In this document: positions 15,406 through 24,795 of the stretch, piece by piece
Numbering within the stretch: the stretch's first letter is position 1
Layout of the letters: each line of letters begins with the position of its first letter
DNA from: Pedobacter sp. ASV12
GTDB lineage: Bacteria; Bacteroidota; Bacteroidia; Sphingobacteriales; Sphingobacteriaceae
Reading direction: 5' to 3'
Assembly: GCF_016429155.1 (NCBI RefSeq)
Contig: NZ_JAELUC010000011.1
Location: forward strand, 1 to 63,516
DNA length: 63,516 nt
The notes under the pieces: generated by a model
The model's input: only the letters and a program-made list of their open reading frames with translations
Database searches by the model: none
Told to the model about the DNA's origin: nothing
Made by a program: the position numbers and the translations under genes

Positions 15406-18400
15406 ATGATGAACAAAATCATCAGCTTTTCTGTAAAGAACAAGCTGGTTATAGGGCTATTTGTATTTGCCCTATTGCTATGGGGTATTTTCGAACTGAG
15501 AAAACTCCCTATCGACGCTGTACCTGACATCACCGACAACCAGGTACAAGTACTGACCGTATCCCCTTCTTTGGGTGCTCCAGACATTGAACGATTAATT
15601 ACTTTCCCGATAGAACAATCGTGCAGCAACATCCCGGGCCTTAAACAAATCAGAAGTTTTTCGAGATTTGGCCTCTCGCTGGCTACCATTGTTTTTAATG
15701 ATGATACCGACCTCTATTGGGCCAGGCAACAAGTAACCGAACGACTGCAACAAGTACAACGCGACTTGCCTTCGGGCATTGGTTCGCCCGAATTGGCGCC
15801 CGTGAGTACCGGCCTAGGCGAAATTTACCAGTATGTAGTGAGGCCCAAAGCCGGTTATGAGCATAAGTATGATGCCATGCAACTTCGGACCATTCAAGAC
15901 TGGATTGTACGTCGGCAATTGATGGGTACCAAAGGTGTAGCCGAAGTTTCGAGCTTTGGCGGCAAGCTCAAACAATATGAAATTGCCGTTAATCCTAGCT
16001 ACCTCAAAGCCAACAACATTACCATTGCCGATATTTTTGCCGCCCTCGAAAAAAACAATCAAAATACAGGTGGTGCCTACATTGAGAAAGGGCCTACGGT
16101 ACTCTATATCAGAAGCGAAGGCTTAACCGCCAGTTTGGAAGATATTGGCAAAATTGTAGTCAAAACGCTCGACAATGGCCTGCCTGTATTGGTAAGAGAC
16201 GTAGCCAAGGTGCAACTCGGCTCGGCCATCCGCTATGGAGCCATGACCTATAACGACAAAGGCGAAGTGGCTGGCGCCGTAGTAATGATGCTCAAAGGCG
16301 AAAACAGCTCGGTAGTGGTGGAACGTGTGAAGCAAAAAATTGCCGAAATACAGAAAGACCTGCCCGAAGGCGTAGTGGTAGAGCCCTTTTTAGACCGTAC
16401 CAAGATGGTAAACAGCGCCATCGAAACAGTAGAAACCAACCTACTGGAAGGTGCATTGATTGTGGTTTTTGTATTGGTGTTCTTTTTGGGCAACCTGCGT
16501 GCCGGGCTCATCGTATCATCGGTTATTCCCTTGGCCATGCTGTTTGCCATCATCCTCATGAACATGTTTGGTGTGGGTGGCAACCTGATGAGTTTGGGCG
16601 CTATCGATTTCGGGTTGATTGTTGATGGTTCGGTAATCGTGGTAGAGGCCGTGCTGCACCGTTTCTCGCATTCGCACCAATTTAGAAAACTCAGTTCCAT
16701 CTCGCAGGAGGAAATGGACAAAGAGGTTTCCAAATCGACCGGTAGCATCATCAATTCTGCGGTATTCAGTCAAATTATCATCCTGATAGTTTACTTGCCC
16801 ATTCTTTCATTAGAAGGCATAGAAGGCAAAATGTTTAGACCCATGGCACTCACTATTGCCTTTGCCATCCTAGGTGCTTTCATCTTGTCCATTACCTATG
16901 TACCGATGATGAATGCGCTTTTCCTAAGCAAAAAACTAAACCATAAAGCTACTTTGGCCGACAAGTTAACCATTTGGTTAGAAAGAAGATACATGCCCTT
17001 ACTCAAGCGATTGATGAAGTTTCCAAAAACCATGATCTTAACTACTTTGGCCTTGTTTGCCGTTGCCGTTATGGTACTGGGACGCTTGGGTGGCGAATTT
17101 ATCCCGCAGATTGAAGAAGGCGATTTTGCCGTCGAAACGCGCTTGTTGACCGGCAGTAACCTGAATAATACCATTAAATATACCCAACAAGCTTCTGGCA
17201 TTTTGCTGAAGAAGTTTCCAGAAGTAGAAAAAGTGGTGACCAAAATAGGCAGCGCCGAAATACCAACCGACCCGATGCCTTTTGAGGCTGGCGATATGAT
17301 GGTAATCCTCAAACCCAAAAAAGAATGGACCTCTGCCACTTCTTTCCCCGAACTTTCCGAAAAAATGACCAAAGAACTCTCGGCCGTTCCGGGTATTACG
17401 GTGGGCTTTCAGTTTCCAGTACAGATGCGCTTTAACGAGCTGATGACCGGAGCCCGTCAGGATGTTGTGTGCAAGATCTTTGGCGAAGATTTAGACAGTC
17501 TTTCTGTTTATGCACATCGCTTAAACGAGATTATCCAAACCGTACCGGGTGCCATCAACATTTATGAAGAAACGGTTACGGGCATGCCTCAAATCGTGAT
17601 CAAATTTAACCGCGATGCCTTGGCCAAATACGGACTGAATGTAGAAGACATCAACAATACGGTCAATACCGCTTTTGCCGGAAAGAGCGCCGGACAGGTA
17701 TACGAAGGCGAAAAACGTTTTGATTTGGTGGTGAGGCTTAATGAAGAAGCCAAAAAGAACATCGACGACATCAGAAACCTCATGATATCGACCAGAAACG
17801 GCTATCAGATTCCGGTTTCGGAAGTGGCCGAAATTACCGAAGTGGAAGGCGTAAACCAAATCCAGCGCGAAAACACCAAAAGACGTATCGTCATCGGCTT
17901 TAACGTTACCGGGCGCGATGTGCAGACCATTGTAGCCGAACTGCAGCAAAAAGCCGAGAAACAACTCAAATTGCCTGCTGGCTATAACCTGGTTTATGGC
18001 GGCTCTTTCGAAAACATGAATGCTGCCAAAGACCGTTTGGCCATTGTGGTACCCGTAGCCCTGCTCATGATTTTCTTGCTGCTGTATTTTGCCTTTAACT
18101 CGGTAAAACAGGGCTTGTTGATTTATACGGCCATCCCACTCTCGGCCATGGGTGGCATTTTTGCGCTTTGGGTACGCGATATGCCTTTCAGCATTTCAGC
18201 TGGTGTAGGTTTTATTGCGCTTTTTGGGGTAGCAGTATTGAACGGCATTTTGTTGGTTTCAGAATTTAACCGCCTTAAAAAGGAAGGCTGGACCGATTTG
18301 CGGCGAATTGTGGTGCACGCTACCAAAACCAAGCTGCGTGCCGTACTGATGACAGCACTGGTACCTTCGCTGGGCTTTATTCCGATGGCCATCAGCACCG

Positions 18401-19776
18401 GAGCAGGAGGCGCTGTACAAAAACCTTTGGCCACCGTTGTAATCGGCGGCTTGATCATTTCAACCCTGCTTACGCTCTTTGTATTGCCCGTTTTATATAT
18501 TCTTTTTGAGAAAGGCTTCAAATATTTTAAACCAAAACCGGTTGTGGCTATTTTATTTGGCGTGTTTCTGCTGAACAACAGCGCCAAAGCCCAAGAACGA
18601 GTAGGCCTTAACGATTTGCTGCAAAAGGCTTCGGCAAATTACCCAACCATGAATGCCGCCCGATTGAACGAAAGCTACCTCAACGCTTTAATTCCAACAG
18701 CAGTAGATATTCCCAAAACAGATTTGGCTTACGAGGCAGGTCATTTAAATGGCAGCTTTAACGACAACAGGTTTACGGTTTCGCAAAGTTTTCAATTCCC
18801 GACCGTTTACAGCAGACAGAAAGATGTCAACCGCTCTATGCTTAACGTTGGGCGGGCACAAACGGCCATCCAGCTGCTCGATTTGCAGACCGAGATCAAA
18901 AACCTGTATTTTAATCTTTTGGTAATCGACCAGAAAAAAACGGTACTTCTCAAAGCCGACAGCATTTATGCACGCTTTGCCGAAAAGGCCGAAAACCGTT
19001 ACCGCTTGGGCGAAACCGATATTATTGAAAAAACCACAGCCGCCAACCAAAGGCTACAGATTGCTGCCCAGCTCAAGGTGTTGCTGGCCGACCAAACCAG
19101 CTTGCAAAAAAGAATGCAAATGTTGGTACAAAGCAAAGAAACCGTAGCCTTGGATGCTAAGGTACTCATCTATCCTATTGATTCGCGCTTATTGTTAGCT
19201 CCATCTATTGCCCAAAACCCATCTATTTTATGGCAGCAGGAAATGGTAAAGCAAAGCCAGCTGAATCAAAAGCTCGAAAAAAGCAAATTATTGCCTTCGC
19301 TTAACTTGGGCTATGCCAATGCCTCGTTTATGGGCTTGCAAAACACGCCTGGTGGTCAGGAGGTATTTTACAATCGTTCGTATCGTTTCCAATCGTTTAG
19401 TGCGGGTATTGCCATTCCCCTGTTTTTTGGCGCACAAAATGCCAAAGCTAAAGCCATGGGCATTTATGTACAGCAGCAACAGAAAGAACTCGAAGCTTTG
19501 CAACTCAACTACAATGCCGAGCTGGAAAAGGCTTTAGCCAAAGCAAAGGCTTATCAGGAAACTTTGGTGAGCTATCATCAGCAACTGTTGCCCAATGCTG
19601 CTAAAATCGAAAAATCGGCTAGTGCCAAGCTCGATGCAGGCGACATCAACTATCTGGATTGGACCATTTTGATTAACCAAACCATTGAGATCAAAAGCCA
19701 ATACTACCAGTTGATCAATCACTTAAACGAAACACTTATAGAAATTGAACGCCTTAACGGCATCATCATCAAATAA
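15406..19776 (+). CDS. CusA/CzcA RND pump fused to a TolC-like outer-membrane domain
   Basis: 1456 residues, about 400 longer than a normal HME-RND pump. Residues 1-1035 form a complete RND protein: TM1 about 14-30, proton-relay Asp401, Asp407 and Glu414 (AIDFGLIVDGSVIVVE), and TM12 ending near 1030. Residues 1043-1062 then look like an internal Sec signal peptide: a basic stretch (FKPKP), a hydrophobic core (VVAILFGVFLLN) and an AKA|Q cleavage site after Ala1062. Residues 1063-1456 resemble an OEP/TolC protein with long helices and the ...GDINYLDWTILINQ motif near the end. Such fusions occur in Bacteroidota. The mature parts probably work in different membranes after cleavage. The adaptor gene follows after 4 bp. 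Confidence 0.92.
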   Translation: MMNKIISFSVKNKLVIGLFVFALLLWGIFELRKLPIDAVPDITDNQVQVLTVSPSLGAPDIERLITFPIEQSCSNIPGLKQIRSFSRFGLSLATIVFNDDTDLYWARQQVTERLQQVQRDLPSGIGSPELAPVSTGLGEIYQYVVRPKAGYEHKYDAMQLRTIQDWIVRRQLMGTKGVAEVSSFGGKLKQYEIAVNPSYLKANNITIADIFAALEKNNQNTGGAYIEKGPTVLYIRSEGLTASLEDIGKIVVKTLDNGLPVLVRDVAKVQLGSAIRYGAMTYNDKGEVAGAVVMMLKGENSSVVVERVKQKIAEIQKDLPEGVVVEPFLDRTKMVNSAIETVETNLLEGALIVVFVLVFFLGNLRAGLIVSSVIPLAMLFAIILMNMFGVGGNLMSLGAIDFGLIVDGSVIVVEAVLHRFSHSHQFRKLSSISQEEMDKEVSKSTGSIINSAVFSQIIILIVYLPILSLEGIEGKMFRPMALTIAFAILGAFILSITYVPMMNALFLSKKLNHKATLADKLTIWLERRYMPLLKRLMKFPKTMILTTLALFAVAVMVLGRLGGEFIPQIEEGDFAVETRLLTGSNLNNTIKYTQQASGILLKKFPEVEKVVTKIGSAEIPTDPMPFEAGDMMVILKPKKEWTSATSFPELSEKMTKELSAVPGITVGFQFPVQMRFNELMTGARQDVVCKIFGEDLDSLSVYAHRLNEIIQTVPGAINIYEETVTGMPQIVIKFNRDALAKYGLNVEDINNTVNTAFAGKSAGQVYEGEKRFDLVVRLNEEAKKNIDDIRNLMISTRNGYQIPVSEVAEITEVEGVNQIQRENTKRRIVIGFNVTGRDVQTIVAELQQKAEKQLKLPAGYNLVYGGSFENMNAAKDRLAIVVPVALLMIFLLLYFAFNSVKQGLLIYTAIPLSAMGGIFALWVRDMPFSISAGVGFIALFGVAVLNGILLVSEFNRLKKEGWTDLRRIVVHATKTKLRAVLMTALVPSLGFIPMAISTGAGGAVQKPLATVVIGGLIISTLLTLFVLPVLYILFEKGFKYFKPKPVVAILFGVFLLNNSAKAQERVGLNDLLQKASANYPTMNAARLNESYLNALIPTAVDIPKTDLAYEAGHLNGSFNDNRFTVSQSFQFPTVYSRQKDVNRSMLNVGRAQTAIQLLDLQTEIKNLYFNLLVIDQKKTVLLKADSIYARFAEKAENRYRLGETDIIEKTTAANQRLQIAAQLKVLLADQTSLQKRMQMLVQSKETVALDAKVLIYPIDSRLLLAPSIAQNPSILWQQEMVKQSQLNQKLEKSKLLPSLNLGYANASFMGLQNTPGGQEVFYNRSYRFQSFSAGIAIPLFFGAQNAKAKAMGIYVQQQQKELEALQLNYNAELEKALAKAKAYQETLVSYHQQLLPNAAKIEKSASAKLDAGDINYLDWTILINQTIEIKSQYYQLINHLNETLIEIERLNGIIIK

Positions 19777-19780
19777 CAAT

Positions 19781-20911
19781 ATGAAAAATACAATCGCCTT
19801 GATTTTTGCAGGTTTGTTCTTTGCTTCTTGTGGCAGCAAACCCGCACCAGCCGAAGTTAAAAAGACAGCCGTTACGCCCACCGAAGAAACCATAGTCCTC
19901 AGCGATGCCCAACGGAAAAACGCAGAACTAACCCTTGGCCAAATAGAAGCACGCCCGGTTGAATCGACCCTCAACGTGAACGGCAGCATCGAACTGCCAC
20001 CAGAAAACCTTCATACCATCAGCTTTCCCCTGGGCGGATTTATCAAAAGCAGCCGATTGGTTAACGGCTCGGCCGTACAAAAAGGAACCATTTTGGCCAC
20101 TATAGAAGATGTATCCTTTATCCAGATGCAACAAGACTACCTCACAGCCAAATCTAAACTGGCATTTGCAACAGCCGACTATAACCGACAAAAAGAGCTG
20201 AACGCTACACAATCGAACAGCCAAAAGGTGTTGCAACAGGCCAAATCCGATTTCGAAACCCAACGCATATTGGTTAATTCGTTAGCCGAAAAACTGAAAC
20301 TGATTGGCATAACGCCCTCCAAGCTTACCGAAGATAACATGTCGAGAACGGTTAATATCTACTCGCCCATTAACGGATTTGTGGCCAAGGTAAATGTTAA
20401 TCCGGGCAAGTACGTTGGACCTACCGATGTGTTGTTCGAGATCATCAATCCAGCCGAAACCCATCTTTCGCTTAACATTTTTGAAAACGATGCCAAAAAC
20501 TTGGCCAAGGGACAAAAAGTAACGTTCAATACCGTTGGCGATCCGAACCAAAAGTTAGAGGCAGAAGTGATGCTGATTACCCAAAATCTCGATGAAAACA
20601 GAACGGTTGAAGTACATTGTCACCTGCGTGGAAATCATCAAAAGCTAATTCCCGGCACATTTGTCAATGCGCAAATCAAGTTGAAAAGCCATTCGAGCAA
20701 TACTTTGCCCGATGGCGCCATTGTGGATTGGCAAGGCAAAAAATATGTTTTTGTAGAAACAGGCACCAATAAGTTTACCGCCAAAGAAGTGCAAATCGGC
20801 TATATGGCCGATGGCTATACCGAAATCAAAACGCCGGTTGCAGGCAAATTGGTAACGAGCAATGCCTATACCCTACTTACGGCGATGAAAAACAAAGCTG
20901 AAGAAGAATAA
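19781..20911 (+). CDS. Efflux RND periplasmic adaptor lipoprotein
   Basis: 376 residues from the ATG at 19781. An in-frame codon 36 bases upstream would add residues overlapping the pump gene and would spoil the signal peptide. The lipobox is FFASC with acylated Cys at about 17. A lipoyl/barrel-sandwich motif (HTISFPLGGFIKSSR to GTILATIEDVSF), a helical hairpin (about 110-180), the matching half (IYSPINGFVAKVNVNPGKYV) and beta-barrel domain follow. It should bridge the fused RND pump and its TolC-like part. It starts four bases after the pump stop, ends the operon, and is followed by a strong bidirectional terminator. Confidence 0.92.
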   Translation: MKNTIALIFAGLFFASCGSKPAPAEVKKTAVTPTEETIVLSDAQRKNAELTLGQIEARPVESTLNVNGSIELPPENLHTISFPLGGFIKSSRLVNGSAVQKGTILATIEDVSFIQMQQDYLTAKSKLAFATADYNRQKELNATQSNSQKVLQQAKSDFETQRILVNSLAEKLKLIGITPSKLTEDNMSRTVNIYSPINGFVAKVNVNPGKYVGPTDVLFEIINPAETHLSLNIFENDAKNLAKGQKVTFNTVGDPNQKLEAEVMLITQNLDENRTVEVHCHLRGNHQKLIPGTFVNAQIKLKSHSSNTLPDGAIVDWQGKKYVFVETGTNKFTAKEVQIGYMADGYTEIKTPVAGKLVTSNAYTLLTAMKNKAEEE

Positions 20912-20916
20912 AACGA

Positions 20917-20944
20917 AAAACCCCGATCAAATGGTCGGGGTTTT
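20917..20944. terminator. Bidirectional terminator between efflux operon and decarboxylase gene
   Basis: AAAA + CCCCGATC / AAAT loop / GGTCGGGG + TTTTATTTTA forms an 8-bp GC-rich stem with one G-U pair, flanked by an A-run on one side and a T-run on the other. It can therefore stop transcription from both converging genes. Confidence 0.9.
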
Positions 20945-20947
20945 ATT

Positions 20948-22351
20948 TTAAGAGATAAAACAAGTATTGTAGGCTTGTTGCATGGATTCTTTCGCAATTT
21001 CGAGATCATTTGCGCTGGTACGCCAGTTTACAAAGGCTGTACGCATGCAACGCTGTCCTGCATATACCGTTGGCGTGAGGTAAACCTTACCGAGCTTGTT
21101 GAGCGTATCTAAATACAAATCGACCTGTTCTTTTCTGTGTTTAAGCGTAAAGCAAACGGTATTGAGCTTTACTGGGGCCAAGAGTTCGAAATTTTCACTT
21201 TTAGCAATAAAACCACCAAACTGTTGTGCCAATTGAATCGAATTTTCAACGATGTTTTTAAACCCTTCCCTGCCATAGGCGATTAAACTGAACCAAGCCG
21301 GCAAGGCACGCAAACGCCTCGAATTTTCGGGCACATTGCTGGCAAAGGAAAAATTGGTGGCCGGATTGCCCAAGTAGGGCGCATTGGAATTTTGAAAGGT
21401 CTGGATCTGCAGATTCTGATGTTCATGGCGCACAAAAGCTACGGCACTGTCGTAAGGCACATTCATCCACTTGTGGCCATCGATCGTAATGCTGTCAGCT
21501 GTTTCCCAGCCTTGCAACAAAGAGGCATATTTTGGTGTGCAAGCCGCAAAGCCGCCAAAAGCCGCATCGATGTGCAACCAGAATTTATATTGCCTTTTAA
21601 GCTCAGCTATAGCCTGTAAATCGTCAAAATCTGAAGTATTTACTGTGCCGGCGCTGGCGCTTAAAATAATTGGCGAATCCTGGTACATGGCCAACAGACT
21701 TTCCAAATCGTCCAAATCGATCGATTCGGTATGGGGCTTGCTTTTAACCTGCACCAGCTGGTTCCGGCCAAAACCCAGCATGGCCAACGATTTGAGTACC
21801 GACGAATGCGGATTAGCACTCAACACCTTAATCCCCGGCAACATGCCATCGGACGCGATGTTATGCTGCAGCTGTTCGCCCGCCCATTGCCTAGCCACAG
21901 CCAAACCTGTGAAATTAGACAAGGTAGCTCCGCTCACAAAACTGCCGTTAAAACTGTCGGGCAAGCTAAACAAACGACGCATCAGCTTTATGGTTTCATG
22001 CTCGATGTGGGCAGAAATATCGCCATTTAACGTTACGCTTTGCGGGTTTTGATCGAAAACACTGCACAACCAGTCGCCAATAAGTGCAGCGGGCGTAGTT
22101 CCACCCGTTACAAAGCCCCAGTACCTGGGCCCGCTCGAAGCTGTAATAAGGTGCAGGTAATGGGCCTTAAACAATTGCAGGGCATCTAAGGCACCACCGC
22201 CTTCGGGTAAATCCTTGCTAGCTTTCACTTCATCAGCCTGGTGACTAGTGGATAGCGTTTCCAATTGAGCCAAAAAGTCTATGCCTGTTAATTTAGCCTG
22301 TTCTAGTATTTCTTCTAAGTAATGGAGGTCTTCTTGGAGTCTGTTCATCAT
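20948..22351 (-). CDS. PLP-dependent group II amino-acid decarboxylase
   Basis: 467 residues from the Met at 22351. The open frame extends 30 codons further, but the extra residues are not family-like. The fold is type I aminotransferase, pyridoxal-dependent decarboxylase family (PF00282). It shows SGATLSNFTGLAVAR (phosphate/substrate region), a HIDAAFGGFA Asp that contacts the pyridine nitrogen, and Schiff-base Lys294 within DGHKWMNVPYDSA. It should remove CO2 from an aromatic or acidic L-amino acid to give an amine. Sequence does not settle the substrate: aromatic amino acids, glutamate-like substrates or diaminobutyrate are all possible. It stands alone and converges on the efflux adaptor gene. 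Confidence 0.88.
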   Translation of the reverse strand: MMNRLQEDLHYLEEILEQAKLTGIDFLAQLETLSTSHQADEVKASKDLPEGGGALDALQLFKAHYLHLITASSGPRYWGFVTGGTTPAALIGDWLCSVFDQNPQSVTLNGDISAHIEHETIKLMRRLFSLPDSFNGSFVSGATLSNFTGLAVARQWAGEQLQHNIASDGMLPGIKVLSANPHSSVLKSLAMLGFGRNQLVQVKSKPHTESIDLDDLESLLAMYQDSPIILSASAGTVNTSDFDDLQAIAELKRQYKFWLHIDAAFGGFAACTPKYASLLQGWETADSITIDGHKWMNVPYDSAVAFVRHEHQNLQIQTFQNSNAPYLGNPATNFSFASNVPENSRRLRALPAWFSLIAYGREGFKNIVENSIQLAQQFGGFIAKSENFELLAPVKLNTVCFTLKHRKEQVDLYLDTLNKLGKVYLTPTVYAGQRCMRTAFVNWRTSANDLEIAKESMQQAYNTCFIS

Positions 22352-22673
22352 TTTTATTTTAATAAGTTTGGGCTGTGTTTGATGAAAAACAAATGTGACC
22401 ATCCCACAACCTTTTCTGCCCTCCTGGCCGGGCAATGGCACTCTATTTTTTCGAGTTCGTTTATTTCTTTTTATCGGTTCTCAAGAATGCTGCGCAATTT
22501 GAGTGACTAAAATGGAGGAAAAGTCGCCGACGGCGCCCTTTGCTTTAAAGCTTGCGGTGTGGCTACTACAGTTATGCCACAAAGGCCAAGTTCGGTTTAA
22601 AGTAGATCTAACGGCTCCTGCTCGGAGCTGAAAATGGCGCATAAATCTCTTGATGCAAGCAAAATTCACTTCA
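22352..22673. other. Intergenic region upstream of the decarboxylase gene
   Basis: No convincing gene. It should contain the decarboxylase promoter on the minus strand at its left side. The right side is downstream of the GNAT gene. Small palindromes are present (CGCCG-A-CGGCG at 22525-22535; GCTCC/GGAGC at 22614-22628) without T-runs. A 60-codon minus-strand frame at 22481-22669 has no recognisable protein character. Confidence 0.35.
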
Positions 22674-23132
22674 TCATAAAATTAATTGCATCATCGTATC
22701 AATACGCACAAATTGCAATTTATCTACTGGAACCTTTACAAAGCCTAGTTTTTTGTAAATATGGATAGCATCCTGCAGCTTGGAATTGGTGTATAAAATT
22801 ACTTTGGTTGCACCCAATTGTTTGGCTTTGAGCAGAGCCGCTTCACAGAGCAAGCGCCCTAAACCAAAGCCTCTGGCCGTTTTGGCTACCGTCATTTTGG
22901 CCAGCTCATAAACGCCAGGCGACGTAAATTTCAGGGCAACCGTACCTACGATCTCTTGGCCTTTTTTGGCAAACAAGATATGGCCTCCGTCATTTAAAAT
23001 GGCTTCTTCTGGGTTTTCTAACATCCATTGGTCTGCTTCTTCTACTACAAAATATTCTCGGAGCCAATCGATATTCAGCTGTTCATAATAAGGTTGCAAG
23101 GCGGTTTCGTATTCGATAATTTCAGTATTCAT
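22674..23132 (-). CDS. GNAT-family N-acetyltransferase
   Basis: 152 residues, the usual single-domain GNAT length. Motif A is clear: VYELAKMTVAKTARGFGLGRLLCEAALLKA, with the acetyl-CoA pyrophosphate loop RGFGLG at about 86-91. Motif B follows with LYTNSKLQDAIHIYKKLGF, typical of small-molecule or amino-acid acetylating members. It transfers an acetyl group from acetyl-CoA to an unknown amine. The gene is divergent from the MocR regulator gene with about 90 bp between, and both could share the AACAGAT repeats there. Confidence 0.9.
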   Translation of the reverse strand: MNTEIIEYETALQPYYEQLNIDWLREYFVVEEADQWMLENPEEAILNDGGHILFAKKGQEIVGTVALKFTSPGVYELAKMTVAKTARGFGLGRLLCEAALLKAKQLGATKVILYTNSKLQDAIHIYKKLGFVKVPVDKLQFVRIDTMMQLIL

Positions 23133-23171
23133 AGCTCTAGTGGATTTAATAATCCAAAATTCAGGAAAGAA

Positions 23172-23218
23172 AACAGATAAAAACAGATGCAGATTTTATA
23201 TTTTTGAACATAACAGAT
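23172..23218. promoter_or_regulatory. Three in-phase AACAGAT direct repeats
   Basis: AACAGAT occurs at 23172-23178, 23182-23188 and 23212-23218, with spacings of 10 and 30 bases, so all face the same side of the helix. Two copies lie upstream of the MocR -7 box and one downstream. MocR/GabR/PdxR regulators are known to bind direct repeats. The words also resemble dispersed CACAGATTAACAGATT repeats, so coincidence is possible. Confidence 0.4.
23199..23206 (+). promoter_or_regulatory. -7 box of the MocR gene
   Basis: TATTTTTG is an exact TAnnTTTG match, 18 bases before the ATG at 23225. Confidence 0.5.
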
Positions 23219-23224
23219 TTTGAC

Positions 23225-24676
23225 ATGCATACGGCATCGCCAACAACCAACGATTTCCTTTACCAGCAATTGGCAGGCAAAATAGCACAGAACATTTTGG
23301 ATGGCGTACTCAAAACCGGCGATAAACTGCCATCGGTACGCACTTTGAGCAAAGACCACGGCATTAGCCTGAGTACGGCATTTAAAACCTATGTAGAGCT
23401 CGAAAACAAAGGATTGATCGAAGCCAGGCCCAAATCGGGTTACTATGTTCGTTTTACCGATCGCAAAGGAAGGTTGGTAAGTACGGCGCCTCATAGCGAA
23501 AAAGAGCCCTTTGATGTCAATGTAGATGAAATGTTGGCCATGGTGTACGGCAGCATCAATAAAACGGGAGTTTCGCAACTGTCGATGGCCGCACCAGCCC
23601 TTTCTTTGTTGCCCGAGAGCAAGCTCAACAAAACCATGGCCGAAGCCATCCGCGAAAACGCTTTCAGTTGCATCAACTATGAGGATATTCAAGGTAATTT
23701 GCGTTTACGCCAACAGGTGGCCAAAAATGCGCTCACCTGGGGAGGCACATTTACGGCCGATGAAATCGTGAGCACGCAGGGCTGTATGGAAGCACTCGTT
23801 TTTTGCCTGAAGGCCGTAGCCGAACCCGGCGATACGATTGCCATTGAAAGCCCGACCTACTTTGGAATTTTCAACGTGATGCAAAGCCAGGGGCTAAAAG
23901 TACTCGAAATACCAACTGATCCGCAAACCGGGATCAGCATCGAATATTTAGCCCAGGCCATTGAAAAAGTAAACATTAAAGCCTGCCTGTTTACGCCCAA
24001 CTTTACCAATCCCTTGGGCTGTGTCATGCCCGACCAGCGCAAGCAACAATTGGTAGCGCTATTGGCCAACAAAGAAATCCCTCTGATTGAAGATGATATT
24101 TATGGCGACTTGTTTTTTGGCAAGTCGAGGCCCAGAACCTGCAAAAGCTACGACAAAAACGGCTTGGTACTGCTCTGCTCATCGGTTTCCAAATCGCTGG
24201 CGCCAGGCTATCGCGTGGGCTGGTGCATCCCCGGCAAATTTAAAGACAAGGTACTCAACATCAAATTGATGCACACCATATCTTCGGCTACGCCTACGCA
24301 GGCAGCCATAGGCTTGTTTTTTGAAACCGGAAGGTTCGACTTGCACATGCGCAACCTGCGAAAAGCCCTGCACACGCAATGTCTGCGCTACCTACAAGCC
24401 ACATTCGACTACTTTCCGGAAGAAGTAAAAGTAAACCAGCCGGCTGGTGGCTATGTGCTTTGGGTGGAACTGCCCAAGGCCGTAAATGCCTTCGAAATTT
24501 TCCGGACGGCCTTAAAACAGCAGATTGGCATTTATCCGGGACAGGTATTCAGCACCGACGGACGTTTTACCAATTACATCCGCATTAGTTTTGGCCATCC
24601 GTTTAGTGCCAAGATAGCGCATTCCATACAGGTTTTAGGGGAGTTGATCCGTTCCAGTATGGGAGTTCCGAATTGA
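23225..24676 (+). CDS. MocR-family regulator (GntR HTH fused to aminotransferase-like domain)
   Basis: 483 residues from the ATG at 23225. A TTG seven codons earlier lies inside the promoter and is rejected. The N-terminal GntR winged helix (about 10-78) contains KLPSVRTLSKDHGISLSTAFKTY. The C-terminal domain (about 115-480) is fold-type I aminotransferase-like, with the PLP aldimine lysine Lys323 (SSVSKSLAPGYRVGW), the NP...GC turn (TNPLGCVMP) and DDIYGDLFF. Proteins of this kind sense PLP, amino acids or amines and rarely act as free enzymes. Targets are probably its own promoter and the divergent GNAT gene. A bidirectional hairpin follows before uxuA. Confidence 0.92.
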   Translation: MHTASPTTNDFLYQQLAGKIAQNILDGVLKTGDKLPSVRTLSKDHGISLSTAFKTYVELENKGLIEARPKSGYYVRFTDRKGRLVSTAPHSEKEPFDVNVDEMLAMVYGSINKTGVSQLSMAAPALSLLPESKLNKTMAEAIRENAFSCINYEDIQGNLRLRQQVAKNALTWGGTFTADEIVSTQGCMEALVFCLKAVAEPGDTIAIESPTYFGIFNVMQSQGLKVLEIPTDPQTGISIEYLAQAIEKVNIKACLFTPNFTNPLGCVMPDQRKQQLVALLANKEIPLIEDDIYGDLFFGKSRPRTCKSYDKNGLVLLCSSVSKSLAPGYRVGWCIPGKFKDKVLNIKLMHTISSATPTQAAIGLFFETGRFDLHMRNLRKALHTQCLRYLQATFDYFPEEVKVNQPAGGYVLWVELPKAVNAFEIFRTALKQQIGIYPGQVFSTDGRFTNYIRISFGHPFSAKIAHSIQVLGELIRSSMGVPN

Positions 24677-24732
24677 TGGTTCAGGATTAAAAATTAAGCT
24701 ATCGAATCTAATAACAGCAATTCGTTGCTATA

Positions 24733-24780
24733 AAAAATCCCAAGTCTAGAGTCGACTTGATTCTAGGCTTGGGAATTTTT
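24733..24780. terminator. Bidirectional terminator between MocR gene and uxuA
   Basis: The arm 24738-24750 (TCCCAAGTCTAGA) pairs with 24762-24774 (TCTAGGCTTGGGA) with one G-U pair. It is flanked by an A-run at 24732-24737 and by ATTTTT on the right, so it works for both converging genes. Confidence 0.85.
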
Positions 24781-24795
24781 CCTGTAAACTGTCTT

